Shown one piece after another: positions 28,017-41,540 of a stretch of 64,000 bases of DNA. A program made the position numbers and the translations under genes. Origin of the DNA: Mycobacterium gordonae (GTDB lineage Bacteria > Actinomycetota > Actinomycetes > Mycobacteriales > Mycobacteriaceae); assembly GCF_001417955.2 (NCBI RefSeq), contig NZ_LKTM01000001.1:310001-374000 (forward strand), in the 5' to 3' direction. Positions within the stretch are counted from its first letter, which is position 1. Every line of letters starts with the position of its first letter. The notes beneath the pieces were generated by a model. The model made no database searches, was not told the origin of the DNA, and saw nothing but the letters and a program-made list of their open reading frames with translations.

Positions 28017-28607
28017 TTACGCGCTGATGATCGGAACCAGGTAGCGCGCGGCGTAGGCGCGGACCGCCGCCTGATCGGAGGTGTCGAGACGGTCGGTGGG
28101 AAACACGATGATGCCCACGGCGACCCGCAGCAGGATGTCGGCGACATTGGCGAGGTCCGCGTCGGGGATGCCGACGCCACAGCGCCGCAGGGTGTGGGCG
28201 ATGCCGTCGGCGAACTGGCCGATCGGAAAGACGTCCGAACGCGAGAACATTCCGAACAGTTCGGGCTCACTCTCGGCGATGCGCGAGTACAACGGTGAGT
28301 CTTCGATCAGGCGGACTCCGAGGGTGAACGCCTCGATGACCGCTTCCTGCGGGCTGCAGCCAGTGGTGGCCTGGTCCAGCGTGGTGAAGAACAACGCCGC
28401 CTCGCGCCGCACTACGGCTTCGAACAGCTCGTCTTTGGTGGGGAAGCGCCGATAGATGGTGCTGCGGCTCACCCCGGCCCGGACAGCGACATCTTCGATG
28501 TTCGCGCGCCGCACGCCATAGGTCTCAAACACCGAGCGTGCGGTGTCCAGGATGGTGTCCTCGACGGACGCGATGTTGGCACCCGTAGCCCTCGTCGCCA
28601 TGCTCAA
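28017..28607 (-). CDS. TetR-family repressor
   Basis: A 196-residue TetR regulator with the helix-turn-helix VRAGVSRSTIYRRFPTKDELFEAVV at residues about 47-71 and a ligand-binding helical domain. Initiation could be at ATG 28607 or at 28601. It is divergent from the MpaB-family gene, and the inverted repeat at 28666-28683 between them is its likely operator. Confidence 0.86.
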   Translation of the reverse strand: MSMATRATGANIASVEDTILDTARSVFETYGVRRANIEDVAVRAGVSRSTIYRRFPTKDELFEAVVRREAALFFTTLDQATTGCSPQEAVIEAFTLGVRLIEDSPLYSRIAESEPELFGMFSRSDVFPIGQFADGIAHTLRRCGVGIPDADLANVADILLRVAVGIIVFPTDRLDTSDQAAVRAYAARYLVPIISA

Positions 28608-28665
28608 CTACTTTCCCCGCCCGGCAGTGATGCCGGGGATTTCCCGATTCGAATGGTATCGTGAA

Positions 28666-28683
28666 ACAAAAGTACGGTTTTGT
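28666..28683. promoter_or_regulatory. Likely TetR operator ACAAAA-N6-TTTTGT
   Basis: Perfect 6-bp arms ACAAAA and TTTTGT around GTACGG, in the 119-bp gap between divergent tetR and the MpaB-family gene. A -10-like TATCGT at 28657-28662 puts the rightward transcription start inside the repeat, so binding would repress the MpaB gene. Confidence 0.6.
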
Positions 28684-28726
28684 GTCTCTGCTTCAACGGC
28701 GCTGGGGGGTGCCGGAGGGGGTTGTG

Positions 28727-29635
28727 ATGAGTACGAGTTTCGACGTCGGTGTCCGGGAAGCGACGCCGGTGGTGCACGACGAGATCGACGACGCGGCGCC
28801 CGTGCTGGGCCCGGGCTCGTTGATCTGGAAGTTCTACGGCGATTACCGGACCCAGTTGTTCGGATTCCAGCGCGTCGCCGGCACCGAGAACTGCATAGAA
28901 CAGCTTGCCCAGGGCGTGCTCGACCATTCGGTGGTGTTCAGCGACACGCTGGGCCGGGCGAAGCGGACAGCGCCGCCGCTGATGAAAACCGTCTATTCCG
29001 AAGACCCGCACAAGTGGGGCCGTACCGTGCGGGACTTCCACAAGCCGATCAAAGGGACCGTCAGCGACGGGTCGCGCTATCACGCTCTGAATCCGGAGTT
29101 GTTCTACTGGGCGCACGCCACGTTCGTCGACCAGGTTCTCTACAACGCCGACACGTTCATCCGACGCCTGTCGCACGCGGAGAAGGAGCAGATCTTCGCC
29201 GAGAGCAAGGTCTGGTATTCCCTGTACGGCGTCAGCGACCGGGGCCAGCCGCAGACCTACGACGAGTTCGTCGAATACTGGGACGGCATGCTCGACCGGT
29301 TCGTGCCACACAAGACCGTTCTGTACGGGACGGGTTACATCCGCAAAGGGCTCCCGGGCCCGCGCCGAATTCCCCGCCCGATCTGGCGGATCCTGTCCGC
29401 GCCCGTGAACGCCTACGCCCGGTTGGTGATCGCGGGGACCTGCCCGCCGCAGATGCGCGCGGTATGCGATCTCGCCTGGGATAGTAAGAAGGAGAAGCGA
29501 TTTCAGCGCTTCGCCGCGACCATGCGGGCGCTGAATCCGTTGATCAACCGGTTGCCCCTACGGTTCGTCTACGCCTCCTGGGCGGCCGACGCGTGGCAGC
29601 GCGTGGGTGTCGACCCGCGCCGGATCAACAATTAG
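28727..29635 (+). CDS. MpaB-family (DUF2236) oxygenase-like protein
   Basis: A 302-residue DUF2236/MpaB-family protein. Members are related to heme-dependent latex-clearing proteins and fungal MpaB. Conserved stretches visible are KFYGDYRTQLFGFQR, GRTVRDFHKPIKG and LNPELFYWAHATFVD. ATG 28727 follows GGAGGGGG and is preferred over an in-frame upstream start at 28661 that lies within the putative operator. It is alone downstream of the TetR site; its substrate is unknown. Confidence 0.8.
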   Translation: MSTSFDVGVREATPVVHDEIDDAAPVLGPGSLIWKFYGDYRTQLFGFQRVAGTENCIEQLAQGVLDHSVVFSDTLGRAKRTAPPLMKTVYSEDPHKWGRTVRDFHKPIKGTVSDGSRYHALNPELFYWAHATFVDQVLYNADTFIRRLSHAEKEQIFAESKVWYSLYGVSDRGQPQTYDEFVEYWDGMLDRFVPHKTVLYGTGYIRKGLPGPRRIPRPIWRILSAPVNAYARLVIAGTCPPQMRAVCDLAWDSKKEKRFQRFAATMRALNPLINRLPLRFVYASWAADAWQRVGVDPRRINN

Positions 29636-29649
29636 CGGGCAGCGGCCAT

Positions 29650-29814
29650 TCAGCGTTCCTCCCGGAAGTCCACGTGCCGTCTGATCACCGGGTCGTACTT
29701 CCGCAGCGTCATCCGGTCGGGATCGTTTCGCCGGTTCTTGCGGGTGACGTAGGTGTAACCGGTGCCGGCCGTCGAGCGGAGCATGACGATCGGGCGAATG
29801 TCGTTGCGCGCCAT
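29650..29814 (-). CDS. rpmG: Ribosomal protein L33, zinc-independent form
   Basis: A 54-residue L33. It contains no cysteine, so it is the zinc-independent (C-minus) paralogue, used when zinc is scarce in place of the zinc-binding form. Its ATG overlaps the TGA of rpmB by one base. The pair is downstream of the Zur box at 30098-30122 and should be induced by zinc limitation. M. tuberculosis keeps its C-minus L33 in a separate operon (Rv2055c-Rv2058c) with S14 and S18 forms that are absent here. Confidence 0.92.
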   Translation of the reverse strand: MARNDIRPIVMLRSTAGTGYTYVTRKNRRNDPDRMTLRKYDPVIRRHVDFREER

Positions 29815-30050
29815 CAGAAATGCTCCCCCATGCGGCGCAACCGGGCCACGACCGCCTCGATGCCGTCGCGGTCGATGACCTTGATGCCCTTGGTGCTGAC
29901 CCGCAACGTGATGCGGCGGTCCTCGGACGGCAGGTAGTAGGTCTTGCGCTGCAAATTCGGTGACCAGCGGCACCGGGTGCGCCGGTGTGAGTGTGACACC
30001 GCATTGCCGAAACCTACTGTGCGCCCGGTGACTTGGCATCGCGCTGACAT
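29814..30050 (-). CDS. rpmB: Ribosomal protein L28, zinc-independent form
   Basis: A 78-residue L28 starting at ATG 30050 ([10 protein letters not shown]). It lacks the paired CxxC motifs of zinc-binding L28 (single cysteines at 5 and 27), and has the L28 core [17 protein letters not shown] and the longer C-terminus seen in C-minus paralogues. First gene of the leftward rpmB-rpmG operon, divergent from mrf across the Zur box. Confidence 0.92.
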   Translation of the reverse strand: MSARCQVTGRTVGFGNAVSHSHRRTRCRWSPNLQRKTYYLPSEDRRITLRVSTKGIKVIDRDGIEAVVARLRRMGEHF

Positions 30051-30097
30051 ATCGGCCTCCCCTCGTGTTTTAGACAAGCGACGCACTGGACTGTAGC

Positions 30098-30122
30098 CTT
30101 AATGAAAATGATTTTCAATAAG
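30098..30122. promoter_or_regulatory. Zur box
   Basis: A 25-bp near-perfect palindrome centred on 30110 (11 of 12 pairs match) with the core TGAAAATGATTTTCA, the mycobacterial Zur (FurB) site. It lies between rpmB-rpmG (leftward) and mrf-rpmE (rightward) and overlaps the predicted transcription start of the latter (-10-like TAGCCT at 30094-30099). Zinc-bound Zur would repress both operons. Confidence 0.9.
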
Positions 30123-30130
30123 GAGCGGGT

Positions 30131-31327
30131 ATGCGAACTCCGGTAGTGCTGGTCGTCGGTCAGGGAGCCACCGACGAGGTGACGGGAACGCTCCTGCGGC
30201 AGCCGGGTACTGCCGTGGTCGAGCACCGGTTCGACGGTCACGTGGTCCGCCGCACGGTCATCACCCTGGATCGTGGTGAGTTGCGCACGACCGAGGAGGC
30301 GCTGGAGCTGGCGCACGGTTGCCTTTCCTGCACGATCCGGAACGACCTGCTGGTGTTGCTGCGGAAGCTCCATCGACGCTCCAATGTGGCCCGCGTCGTC
30401 GTGCATGTGGCGTCGTGGCTGGAACCCGAACCGATCTGCTGGGCGGTCAATCACGTCCGGGTGCGGGTCGGCCCCGGCTATCCGGACGGACCGGCCGCCC
30501 TCGACGTGCAGATAGCCGCCGTGGTGACCTGCGTGGACTCCGTCAATTGGCTGGCGCAGGCGCTCGGGGAGGACCTGCTGCCCGACGGGCGCACGGTGGC
30601 CCAGGCGGCCGTCGGGCAAGCCGAATTCGGCGACCTGCTGGTGCTGACCCAGCCGGAGCCGGTGACGCTGGCCGTCCTGCGACGCCTGGCGCCGCGGGCG
30701 CGGATCACGGTCGGCTGCGATCGCGTCGAGCTGGCGTTGGCGAACCTCGACGAGCGGTCGCGGCGCGGCCGAACCGACCACCCGCACGCGCCGCTGCTGA
30801 CGGGCCTACCCCCGCTGGAGGCCGAACGCGGCGTCGTCATCCTCGAATTCAACGCTCGCCGCCCGTTTCACCCCGAACGCCTGCACGACGCCGTGGACCT
30901 GCTACTGGACGGAGTGGTCCGCACCCGCGGGCGGTTATGGCTGGCCAACCGGCCCGAACAGGTGATGTGGCTGGAATCGGCCGGCGGGGGCCTGCGGGTC
31001 GCCTCGGCAGGGAAGTGGCTGGCGGCCATGTCCCCCTCGGAGGTCGCCTATGTCGACCCCGAGCGCCGGTTGTTCGCCGAGCTGATGTGGGAGTTCCACC
31101 ACGGCGACCGGCACACCGCGATGACCGTGCTGGTCTGCGGCGCCGACCCGGTCGACATCACGAACGCCCTGAACGCGGCGCTGCTCACCGACTTGGAGAT
31201 GGCCGATCCGGATTCCTGGACCGGGTATCGAGACCCCTTCGGCGACTGGCATCAGGATCCGTGCCACGAGACGCCGGACGCGGCGGGCGAGTTCACGGCG
31301 CACCGCAACGATGGTCAGCGCGGATGA
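30131..31327 (+). CDS. mrf: CobW-like GTPase homologue MRF, ribosome hibernation factor recruiter (Rv0106-like)
   Basis: A 398-residue CobW/COG0523-like protein, very similar to Rv0106. In M. smegmatis the homologue (MRF) recruits the hibernation factor MPY to ribosomes containing C-minus proteins during zinc starvation. The P-loop region reads [12 protein letters not shown] with no Lys, so nucleotide binding is probably altered or lost. A CLSC pair at 64-67 replaces the CxCC metal motif. AGGAG of its ribosome-binding site is at the edge of the Zur box. Its TGA overlaps the rpmE ATG. Confidence 0.9.
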   Translation: MRTPVVLVVGQGATDEVTGTLLRQPGTAVVEHRFDGHVVRRTVITLDRGELRTTEEALELAHGCLSCTIRNDLLVLLRKLHRRSNVARVVVHVASWLEPEPICWAVNHVRVRVGPGYPDGPAALDVQIAAVVTCVDSVNWLAQALGEDLLPDGRTVAQAAVGQAEFGDLLVLTQPEPVTLAVLRRLAPRARITVGCDRVELALANLDERSRRGRTDHPHAPLLTGLPPLEAERGVVILEFNARRPFHPERLHDAVDLLLDGVVRTRGRLWLANRPEQVMWLESAGGGLRVASAGKWLAAMSPSEVAYVDPERRLFAELMWEFHHGDRHTAMTVLVCGADPVDITNALNAALLTDLEMADPDSWTGYRDPFGDWHQDPCHETPDAAGEFTAHRNDGQRG

Positions 31328-31584
31328 AGCCCGGCATTCATCCCGACTATCGCCCGGTCGTGTTCCAGGACGCCAACACCGGCACGATGTTCCTCACCCG
31401 ATCGACCATGCACAGCTCCCGCACCATCGAGTGGGAAACCCCGGCGGGGCGGCAGACGTACCCGCTGGTCGTCGTCGAGGTGTCGGCGGATTCGCACCCG
31501 TTCTGGACTGGGACGCAGCGCACCCTCGACGCCGCCGGCAGGGTGGACCTCTTCCACCGCAGATACGGCCCCCGAACTCGATAG
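31324..31584 (+). CDS. rpmE2: Ribosomal protein L31 type B (zinc-independent)
   Basis: An 86-residue type-B L31 ([49 protein letters not shown]). It has no CxxC and needs no zinc. Its ATG overlaps the mrf stop by 4 bp, so it belongs to the Zur-controlled rightward operon and completes a set of three zinc-free ribosomal proteins around one Zur site. Confidence 0.92.
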   Translation: MKPGIHPDYRPVVFQDANTGTMFLTRSTMHSSRTIEWETPAGRQTYPLVVVEVSADSHPFWTGTQRTLDAAGRVDLFHRRYGPRTR

Positions 31585-31622
31585 CGGCGGTACCCCGACG
31601 CGCGAGGGCTTCAGGTGGCGTT

Positions 31623-31637
31623 GTGACCGTGGGTCAC
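31623..31637. promoter_or_regulatory. Palindrome GTGAC-N5-GTCAC upstream of an SDR-ligase operon
   Basis: GTGACC-GTG-GGTCAC, a perfect palindrome in the 106-bp gap after rpmE2, 54 bp upstream of the SDR gene at 31691. The same GTGAC-N5-GTCAC pattern recurs at 41509-41523 upstream of another SDR gene. The repressor is unknown. Confidence 0.4.
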
Positions 31638-31690
31638 ACCTGTGTTTCGATAGGTGAAGACGGGTCGACAGCGATCGAGGGATACAGCCG

Positions 31691-32593
31691 ATGAATCTTG
31701 TCTTGCAGGCGATTGATTCGGCTGCCAGCAGGTTGGCAAATCCGGCGCGGGAATCCGACCCGGACAAGTTGCGCGATGTCGTCACTGGCAAGACGGTGCT
31801 GGTCACCGGCGCGTCCTACGGGATCGGCGAGGCGACCGCCCGCAAGCTGGCCGCGGCCGGAGCGAAGGTGTTGATCGTGGCCCGTTCGGCCGATCGCCTG
31901 GAAGATGTCGCAGCCTCCATCAATACCGGTGGGGGACAGGCCGTCGTCTATCCGACCGATCTCAGCGACGAGGCCGCCGTCAGCGAGCTGACCAAGCAGA
32001 TCACCGAGAATCACGGCCCGCTGGACATCATCGTGAGCAACGCCGGCAAGTCGTTGCGCCGGTCGCTGCACGAGCAGTACGACCGCCCGCACGACTTCCA
32101 GCGCACGATCGACGTCAACTATCTGGGGCCGATCTGGCTGTTGTTGGGGTTGCTTCCGGCGATGCGCGAGAACGGCCGCGGGCACCTGGTCAACGTGTCG
32201 AGCGTCGGCGTGCGGGTGGTCCCGGGGCCACAGTGGGGCGCCTACCAGGCGTCCAAGGGAGCCTTCGACCGCTGGCTGCGCAGCGTCGCGCCGGAACTGC
32301 ACGTAGACGGCATCGACGTTTCGACGATCTACTTCGCGCTGGTCCGCACCCGGATGATCGAACCCACGCCGCTACTCGGCCGGCTGCCGGGCCTGACGCC
32401 CGACGAGGCAGCCGACGCCGTCGCGAAGGTCATCATCGAGCGGCCCCGCACCAACGAGCCGCCCTGGGTATGGCCGGCCGAAATCGCTTCGGTGCTGCTG
32501 GCCGGGCCCGCCGAACGCGCCGCCCGGCTGTGGTATAGCCGGTTCTTCGCCGAATCCGGCTTGCCGCCGGTCGCAAAGGAAGCCCGGTCGTGA
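31691..32593 (+). CDS. SDR-family oxidoreductase
   Basis: A 300-residue short-chain dehydrogenase: TGASYGIG nucleotide site near residue 39, SNAG, and the catalytic YQASK. A C-terminal extension (after residue 255) is typical of mycobacterial SDRs acting on lipids. Its TGA overlaps the GTG of the acyl-CoA ligase gene (GTGA), so the two act together, perhaps in activation and oxidation or reduction of a fatty or ring-containing acid. Confidence 0.86.
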   Translation: MNLVLQAIDSAASRLANPARESDPDKLRDVVTGKTVLVTGASYGIGEATARKLAAAGAKVLIVARSADRLEDVAASINTGGGQAVVYPTDLSDEAAVSELTKQITENHGPLDIIVSNAGKSLRRSLHEQYDRPHDFQRTIDVNYLGPIWLLLGLLPAMRENGRGHLVNVSSVGVRVVPGPQWGAYQASKGAFDRWLRSVAPELHVDGIDVSTIYFALVRTRMIEPTPLLGRLPGLTPDEAADAVAKVIIERPRTNEPPWVWPAEIASVLLAGPAERAARLWYSRFFAESGLPPVAKEARS

Positions 32594-34152
32594 CGGACAG
32601 CGTGGTGGGCACGACAGCGCGCGCGGTGCTGTCATCGGGGCTGCTCGGCCCGCCCGGTCCCGCCGGGGCGTTGCGTCTGGCCCGCGAAATATGCCGGGGT
32701 GGGACCAATCTTTTCACCCTGCTGGCGGTGTCGGCGGCACGCTGGCCGCAGCGGACCGCGATCGTCGACGAAGACGGTGCACTCAGTTACCACGAGTTGC
32801 TGTCGATGACCGAGTCAATGGCCGTGGAGCTGCTCGATGCCGGTGTGCGCGCCGGGCAGCCGGTCGGCGTGATGTGCCGCAACGGGCGCAACTTCGTCAC
32901 CGCGGTTTTCGCCACGGCGCTGATCGGCGCCGATGTGGTGTTGGTGAACACCGAGTTCCGCTCCGACGCCCTCGCGGGCGCCCTTGCGGCACACCAGATC
33001 CGGACGATGTTCTGCGACGAAGAGTTCACCTCTCAGATCGTCGCGACCGGGGAGCCTATCCGGATCATCGATCCGGCCGGCGTCGAACCGCGACTGGATG
33101 TTCCGCGGCCCAAGGTCGCCCCGTCTGGGCGGATGGTCTTGCTGACCTCCGGTACCACCGGAATCCCGAAAGGGGTGCCACGCACGCCCCACCTCAGTTC
33201 GGGGGTGGGGGTCAGCATGACCATACTGGCGCGTACCGGATTACGCGTCGGCACGCGAATCTCTCTGGCGGCGCCGATGTTTCACGGTCTCGGTTTCGGC
33301 ATCCTGATGATGGCGATCGCACTGGGCGGCACGGTGCTGACCCGCCGCCGCTTCGATGCCGAAGCCGCCCTGGCCCAGGCTTCCCTGCACCGGGCCGAGG
33401 CGATGAGCGCGGTGCCCATCATGTTGGCCCGCATGTTGGATCTGCCGCAACGGGTGCGAGCGCGAAACCCCCTGTCCTGCTTGCGTGTTGTCATATCCAG
33501 CGGCGACCGCCTGGACCCGGGCCTGGCCCGCCGATTCATGGACGCCTACGGTGACGTCCTTTACAACCTCTACGGCTCGACCGAGGTTGGCATCGGATCC
33601 CTGGCCACACCGCAGGAACTGCGCCGCTACCCCGAGACGGTGGGCAGGCCCGTCGCCGGTTGCCCGGTGCGTATCTACAACCGCAACGGGCGGCCCGTCG
33701 GGCCACGGGTCACCGGCCGCATCTTCGTCGGCGGCGGACTGGCCTCCGACGGATACACCGGTGGTGGCGGCAAAGCGGTGATCGACGGCATGACGAGCAC
33801 CGGGGACATGGGTTACCTCGACGAGGACGGCCGCCTCTATATCGTTGGCCGCGAGGACGACATGATCGTCTCCGGCGGTGAGAACGTCTACCCGCGCGCG
33901 CTGGAGAACGCGCTGGCCGGGCACCCGGAAGTGGCCGAGAATGCGGTCGTCGGGGTGGCCGATGAGCAGTTCGGCAAGCGCTTGGCCGCGTTCGTCGTAT
34001 TGCGGGAGGACAGCGCCGCCGATGAGCTGGCGCTGCGAGAATACTTGCGGGGCAAAGTTTCCCGCTTCGAGCAGCCCAGGGATATCAACATAGTCGAAAG
34101 CATCCCGCGCAATCCGGCGGGCAAGGTGGTGCGCCGGGAATTGTCCGGCTAG
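32590..34152 (+). CDS. AMP-forming acyl-CoA ligase (FadD-type)
   Basis: A 520-residue adenylate-forming enzyme: LTSGTTGIPKGVP, YGSTEVGIGS, GDMGYLDEDGRLYIVGREDDMIVSGGENVYP and the catalytic Lys in NPAGKVVRREL. It should activate a carboxylic acid to its CoA thioester. It is coupled to the SDR gene by a 4-bp overlap. The chain length or type of substrate cannot be deduced. Confidence 0.87.
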   Translation: MTDSVVGTTARAVLSSGLLGPPGPAGALRLAREICRGGTNLFTLLAVSAARWPQRTAIVDEDGALSYHELLSMTESMAVELLDAGVRAGQPVGVMCRNGRNFVTAVFATALIGADVVLVNTEFRSDALAGALAAHQIRTMFCDEEFTSQIVATGEPIRIIDPAGVEPRLDVPRPKVAPSGRMVLLTSGTTGIPKGVPRTPHLSSGVGVSMTILARTGLRVGTRISLAAPMFHGLGFGILMMAIALGGTVLTRRRFDAEAALAQASLHRAEAMSAVPIMLARMLDLPQRVRARNPLSCLRVVISSGDRLDPGLARRFMDAYGDVLYNLYGSTEVGIGSLATPQELRRYPETVGRPVAGCPVRIYNRNGRPVGPRVTGRIFVGGGLASDGYTGGGGKAVIDGMTSTGDMGYLDEDGRLYIVGREDDMIVSGGENVYPRALENALAGHPEVAENAVVGVADEQFGKRLAAFVVLREDSAADELALREYLRGKVSRFEQPRDINIVESIPRNPAGKVVRRELSG

Positions 34153-34167
34153 CGAACTGACCTGGCG

Positions 34168-35544
34168 TCAATCTGGTTCGCTGTCAACGCCATCGGTTTT
34201 CGGTGGTCGCACCGGGTGATGCATGCAGTTGGTGCGGGGGCGCCCGAAGTCCAGGTGCTTGGGTGCTATCCATTCGGTGTGGCCGCGGGCATTTCGGCGG
34301 GTGGTGAATTTGTGGAGTTCGACCAATCTGTTGTCTGGTGCACAGGCCAGGGCGAGTTCGTCGATGTGGGTGCGACGCTTGGCCATCCATCCCTCAAGGT
34401 GATGCACCTGGGTCCAGTAGCCCGGCACCCTGCAGCCCGGGCGGGTGCAGCCGCCGTCTCTGGCCAGCAGGGCCAGGCGTTGCTCGGGCGAGGCCAGGCG
34501 CTTGCTGTGGTAGAGCGCCAGTGTTTTGTCCTTGTCGAAGATCGCCAAATAGTGATGGGCCGGCGAGGCCAGTCGGATAACCTCCGACATGGGCAGCAGG
34601 GTGCCCCCGGCGGTCAGGGCTCGCCCGGCCCCGGCTTCGAGTTCGGCCAGGGTGGTGGTGACCACGATGGTGGTCGGCAGCCCGTGGTGGCGGCCTAACT
34701 CTTTGGAGCCCAGCAGCATCCGCAGTCCGGCCGCGATGGCGTCGTGGCTGCGCTGGGCGTGGTTGCGGGCGTCACGGTCGACCGCGTCCTCGGGTGCCTT
34801 GCCCGCGGTGACGGGGTGTTGGTCGTCGGGGTTGCACATGCCCGGGGCGCCGAGTTTGGCGACCACCGGTTCCAGGGTGGCGCGGAATTCGGGGGTGATC
34901 AGCCCACGGATCTCCGACATCCCGTCGGCCTGTTGTTCGCCCAGGGTGATGCCGCGTCTGCGGGCCCGCTCGGGTTCGTCGGGGCCGTCACCATCGGGCA
35001 TCAGGTAGTTCTGTAGCAGCTTGGCGTAGTCGGCCACTTCATCGGGCCGACATCCGGCGGCGACCTTGCCGGCCAGGTCAGCCTCGGCGAAGTCGCGGTC
35101 GGCCGCGGCGATGGTGTTGGGCAGTTTCTTGAAGAATCTGCGGATCACCTTGATGTGCCCGGCCCCGACCAGGCCTTGACGTTGTGCGGCAGCGGTGGCC
35201 GGCAGCAGCGGTGCCAACGGTTCTCCGGTCAGTGCGCGGCGCGGTCCCAGGTCGGCGGCGTCCGCGATGCGGCGGTCGGCCTCGTCCTTGACCACCCGCA
35301 GCCGATCGGCCAGCGCGTGGCCGAGTGTGCCGCCCAGATCTGCCGGAGCCGCTTGGCTGGCAAGCTGATTGATCAACACGTTCCCGGCCACCGGCAGGCG
35401 CCGGCACTGTACTTCCAGCTCACCGAGCGTCGTCAGCAACTCGGGGCAACTCAACGTCTCCGCGGTGAGCTCCAACAGCCGCGACACCGACCCGCAAAGC
35501 GCGCCCAGCGCCTCGGCCCAGTCCTCACGCGTGCTGCAACTCAC
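34168..35544 (-). CDS. 13E12-family DUF222/HNH protein
   Basis: A 458-residue protein of the mycobacterial 13E12 repeat family: a long helical DUF222 region (about 1-340) and a C-terminal HNH nuclease-like motif (LLARDGGCTRPGCRVPGYWTQVHHLEGW) with two CxxC-type cysteines. Copies are scattered through mycobacterial genomes and can recombine; intact nuclease activity is unproven. In M. tuberculosis two 13E12 genes (Rv0094c-Rv0095c) lie between Rv0093c and PPE1; here that place is taken by a methyltransferase, and this copy is next to ctpI. Confidence 0.86.
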   Translation of the reverse strand: MSCSTREDWAEALGALCGSVSRLLELTAETLSCPELLTTLGELEVQCRRLPVAGNVLINQLASQAAPADLGGTLGHALADRLRVVKDEADRRIADAADLGPRRALTGEPLAPLLPATAAAQRQGLVGAGHIKVIRRFFKKLPNTIAAADRDFAEADLAGKVAAGCRPDEVADYAKLLQNYLMPDGDGPDEPERARRRGITLGEQQADGMSEIRGLITPEFRATLEPVVAKLGAPGMCNPDDQHPVTAGKAPEDAVDRDARNHAQRSHDAIAAGLRMLLGSKELGRHHGLPTTIVVTTTLAELEAGAGRALTAGGTLLPMSEVIRLASPAHHYLAIFDKDKTLALYHSKRLASPEQRLALLARDGGCTRPGCRVPGYWTQVHHLEGWMAKRRTHIDELALACAPDNRLVELHKFTTRRNARGHTEWIAPKHLDFGRPRTNCMHHPVRPPKTDGVDSEPD

Positions 35545-35588
35545 ACCCCAATTCTATTGCGGGGCACTGACAAGCCGGATTTCGCGCG

Positions 35589-40409
<4,821 letters not shown>

Positions 40410-40494
40410 CCATCACCCTTCGATCACGTCTACCGCGCCAATCCTCCCGGCGCCTCGATGACCTGTCCACACGGCCCGCGCGAACGCGGCCGGG

Positions 40495-41424
40495 TCACCG
40501 TGTGGCCGGCAACCCGAACGCGGCGAAAAGCGTCGGATCGAGGAAGACGGTCATCACCGCGATCCCGGGTGTCCCGGCCCCGGAACGGCAGGTCAGCACC
40601 TGAATGGAATGAGCTTCCATGATGTTATCCGCGTTGCGCCGATATTCGGCGACCGCAGGCTGTGCGTTTGCTGAGGTCGGGACCATCACGACGTCGCCCG
40701 CAGGCGCGAAAGCGCGCTCGGCCAGGAAGCGGAGCACATTATCGCGGCCGAAGAACCATTCCGGCATCGGCGGCATCTCGAGCTTGATGTCCTCCTGCAG
40801 CAACTCGGTGAGGGCGGCCATGTCGGCGTTCTCGAACGCGGAGCAGTAGCGGTCGACCAGATCGCGGCGCGCAGTGTCGTCCGGCTCGGCGATCTCGTCC
40901 TCGTCGGGTGTGATCTCGGCGAGCCGGCCGCGGGCACGTTGCAGGGAACTGTTGACGGCCGCGGGCGTGGTTTCCAGTAGTTCGGCGACTTCGGCGGCGC
41001 TGAACTGCACGACGTCGCGCAGGATCAGCACCGCTCGTTGCCGGGCCGGCAGCTCCTGCAGGGCGGTCATCACCGCCAGCCGGACACTCTGCCGCACGGC
41101 CAGCGCGTCCTCCGGATTCTGGAAGAGGTAGCTGTCCGGGATCGGTTCCAGCCACTCGCTGTCACCGATCGGATCGTCCGCCGGCAGCGCCCGGCGCGCG
41201 CGGTTCTCCAATGCCCGCAGGCAGGCCGTCGTCGCGATCCGGTACAGCCAGGTGCGCAGCGCCGCGCGCTCCTCGAACGCCGGATACCCACGCCAGCCAC
41301 GGAGGTAGGTCTCCTGAACCAGATCCTCGGCGTCGTGCACCGACCCGAGCATCCGGTAGCAGTGCGCAATCAACTCGGCGCGAAATGGCGCCGCCCGCTC
41401 GATGAACTCCGACTGCTCCGTCAT
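40495..41424 (-). CDS. ECF sigma factor with C-terminal SnoaL-like domain
   Basis: A 309-residue ECF sigma factor. Region 2 is AELIAHCYRMLGSVHDAEDLVQETYLRGWRGYPAFEERAALRTWLYRIATTACLRAL; region 4 follows RAVLILRDVVQFSAAEVAELLETTPAAVNSSLQRARG. Residues about 195-305 form a SnoaL/NTF2-like domain (VDRYCSAFENADMAALTELLQEDIKLEMPPM). In such sigma factors the extra domain controls activity in place of a separate anti-sigma factor. It is divergent from the SDR-DUF899 pair, which may be its targets. Confidence 0.86.
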   Translation of the reverse strand: MTEQSEFIERAAPFRAELIAHCYRMLGSVHDAEDLVQETYLRGWRGYPAFEERAALRTWLYRIATTACLRALENRARRALPADDPIGDSEWLEPIPDSYLFQNPEDALAVRQSVRLAVMTALQELPARQRAVLILRDVVQFSAAEVAELLETTPAAVNSSLQRARGRLAEITPDEDEIAEPDDTARRDLVDRYCSAFENADMAALTELLQEDIKLEMPPMPEWFFGRDNVLRFLAERAFAPAGDVVMVPTSANAQPAVAEYRRNADNIMEAHSIQVLTCRSGAGTPGIAVMTVFLDPTLFAAFGLPATR

Positions 41425-41508
41425 GTCTCTTTAGATACTTCCGCGCCGGAAAAATCATCGCCGACCTGGGCAGCGATGAATCGCGGCGGTGCGACGTATC
41501 TGCATTGG

Positions 41509-41523
41509 TGACGTTGTGTCACA
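41509..41523. promoter_or_regulatory. Palindrome GTGAC-N5-GTCAC upstream of an SDR gene
   Basis: GTGAC-GTTGT-GTCAC, 17 bp before the GTG start at 41541, in the gap between the divergent ECF sigma gene and the SDR-DUF899 pair. It has the same arms and spacing as the site at 31623-31637. Confidence 0.4.
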
Positions 41524-41540
41524 CGAAAGGGAGCTTCACC

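Noticed and set aside
31620..31640. CRP-type site TGTGA...TCACA
   Set aside because: The half-sites are separated by 7 bp, not the 6 bp required for CRP; reported only as a generic palindrome.
34168..35544. 13E12-family HNH protein as part of an active mobile element
   Set aside because: No terminal repeats, target duplication or integrase nearby; the family is dispersed and ancient in mycobacteria.
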